NCBI GenBank assembly: GCA_963725155.1
Contig: CAVRXU010000002.1
Coordinates: forward strand, 1-64,000
Length of the DNA stretch: 64,000 nucleotides
Origin: DATDAH01 sp963725155
Lineage (GTDB): Bacteria > Actinomycetota > Acidimicrobiia > Acidimicrobiales > DATDAH01
Direction of reading: 5' to 3'
Part shown: positions 63,171 through 64,000 of the stretch, in pieces
Position numbering within the stretch: the stretch's first letter is position 1
How the letters are laid out: every line of letters begins with the position of its first letter
Made by a program: the position numbers and the translations under genes
The notes under the pieces: model-generated
Told to the model about the DNA's origin: nothing
The model's database searches: none
What the model saw: only the letters and a program-made list of their open reading frames with translations

Positions 63171-64000
63171 ACCGCTGACGTCCGTGAGGTCATCATCATC
63201 GGCTCCGGTCCCGCCGGGCTGACGGCGGCCGTCTACACGGCCCGGGCCAACCTGCGCCCCTTGGTCCTCGAAGGCGAGCCGTCCTCCACCAGCGACCAGC
63301 CCGGGGGCCAGCTCATGCTGACCACCGACGTCGAGAACTACCCCGGCTTCCCCGAAGGGGTCATGGGCCCCGAGCTCATGATGCGCTTCCGGGAGCAGGC
63401 CGTGCGCTTCGAGGCCGACGTCCGCACCGAGAAGGTGACGAAGGTCGACCTGAGCGAGCGCCCGTTCAAGGTCTGGGTCGGTGACCCCGACGCCCCCGAG
63501 CCCACGTACCTGGGCGAATCGATCATCGTGTCGACGGGCGCGCAATCCAAGATGCTGGGCCTCGGCGAGGAGCGCCTGATCGGCCACGGTGTCTCGACCT
63601 GCGCGACCTGCGACGGCTTTTTCTTCCGGGACCATCACATCGTGGTGGTCGGCGGCGGCGACTCCGCCGTCGAGGAGGCCATGTTCCTGTCCAAGTTCGC
63701 CGACACGGTGACCCTCGTGCACCGCCGGGACGAGCTTCGGGCCTCCAAGATCATGCAGGACCGGATCCACGCCAACCCCAAGGTCCGCTTCCAGTGGAAC
63801 TCGGCGGTCGACGAGGTGGTGGGCGACACCACCGTCGAGGCCGTGGTCGTCAAGGACGTGGCCAGTGGCGAGCTCACCCGCCTGGACGTGACCGGGCTCT
63901 TCGTGGCCATCGGCCACACGCCCAACACCGGGCTCTTCGAAGGCCAGCTGGACATGGAGGACTCGGGCTACCTGATCACCGGACCGGGCACCGCCACCAA
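63168..64000 (+). CDS. trxB: Thioredoxin reductase (3' end beyond window)
   Basis: FAD/NADPH disulfide reductase reducing thioredoxin. Present: VIIIGSGPAGLTAAVYTARA (FAD), PGGQLMLTTDVENYPGFPEG, STCATCDGFFFRDH with redox CATC, VVVGGGDSAVEEAMFLSKF (NADPH), TLVHRRDELRASKIMQDR and GLFVAIGHTPNTGLFEG. The C-terminal about 30-40 residues are cut by the window edge. Follows the sigma/anti-sigma pair, the usual near-oriC order. Confidence 0.96.
   Translation, partial: MTADVREVIIIGSGPAGLTAAVYTARANLRPLVLEGEPSSTSDQPGGQLMLTTDVENYPGFPEGVMGPELMMRFREQAVRFEADVRTEKVTKVDLSERPFKVWVGDPDAPEPTYLGESIIVSTGAQSKMLGLGEERLIGHGVSTCATCDGFFFRDHHIVVVGGGDSAVEEAMFLSKFADTVTLVHRRDELRASKIMQDRIHANPKVRFQWNSAVDEVVGDTTVEAVVVKDVASGELTRLDVTGLFVAIGHTPNTGLFEGQLDMEDSGYLITGPGTAT

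Overview
The window is high-GC DNA with actinobacterial content: an F420-type luciferase-like oxidoreductase, DUF6049, DUF5318, DUF5522 and DUF2510 proteins, a sigma/membrane anti-sigma pair beside trxB, and an rpsF-ssb-rpsR-rplI-dnaB cluster. The two housekeeping clusters (40.5-44.2 kb and 51.8-64 kb) are those that usually lie near oriC in Actinobacteria. I read it as an uncultured or lesser-known actinobacterium, plausibly class Acidimicrobiia; the class is an inference.

Layout. 1-11 kb: accessory region with a secreted purple-acid-phosphatase-like protein carrying an 831-bp tandem duplication, an M15-like peptidase, a LysM protein, a nucleotidyl cyclase, small VOC/NTF2-fold proteins, an SCO6745-family protein and a glucose/sorbosone dehydrogenase. 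It ends at the 3' half of a tRNA-Gly gene, a likely integration scar. 11-13.8 kb: MgtA-type P-type ATPase. 13.9-23 kb: a four-gene minus-strand operon (OsmF/ProX-like lipoprotein, PAP2-like/kinase fusion, ABC1/UbiB kinase, pseudokinase/flippase fusion) flanked by two intact PAP2 phosphatase genes. This is the best candidate for an undescribed system. 23-28.8 kb: a damaged zone with two broken hydrolases, a truncated LuxR-type ATPase regulator, a truncated SGNH paralog next to an intact copy, and VapC and FHA scraps. 28.8-40.4 kb: mostly intact metabolic, transport and secreted genes, including a divergent YceI/MarR pair with three clear operator-like sites. 40.5-51.4 kb: dnaB, rplI, rpsR, ssb, rpsF, a DUF192 protein, panB, a class A PBP and DUF5318, with small genes. 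51.4-51.8 kb: repeats and a terminated structured RNA candidate. 51.8-64 kb: CCA-adding enzyme, HDAC-like deacetylase, GNAT, DUF6049, DegV, secreted matrixin, Ser/Thr kinase, ECF sigma, anti-sigma, small membrane protein and a repeated leader before trxB, which runs off the right edge.

Reading quality. At least ten single-base frame breaks split otherwise well-conserved proteins. One lies just before the canonical acidic tip of SSB, which is essential, and several sit in homopolymers or short repeats. Most are therefore better read as assembly indels than as real pseudogenes. The truncations and fragment junctions at 27.1 kb and 28.4-28.7 kb are different: bases are absent, not shifted.

Regulation. 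At least eight genes have a TANNNT-like -10 box 4-10 nt before the start codon and no Shine-Dalgarno sequence, so leaderless transcription appears common. Many operon partners are coupled by 4-nt ATGA/GTGA overlaps.
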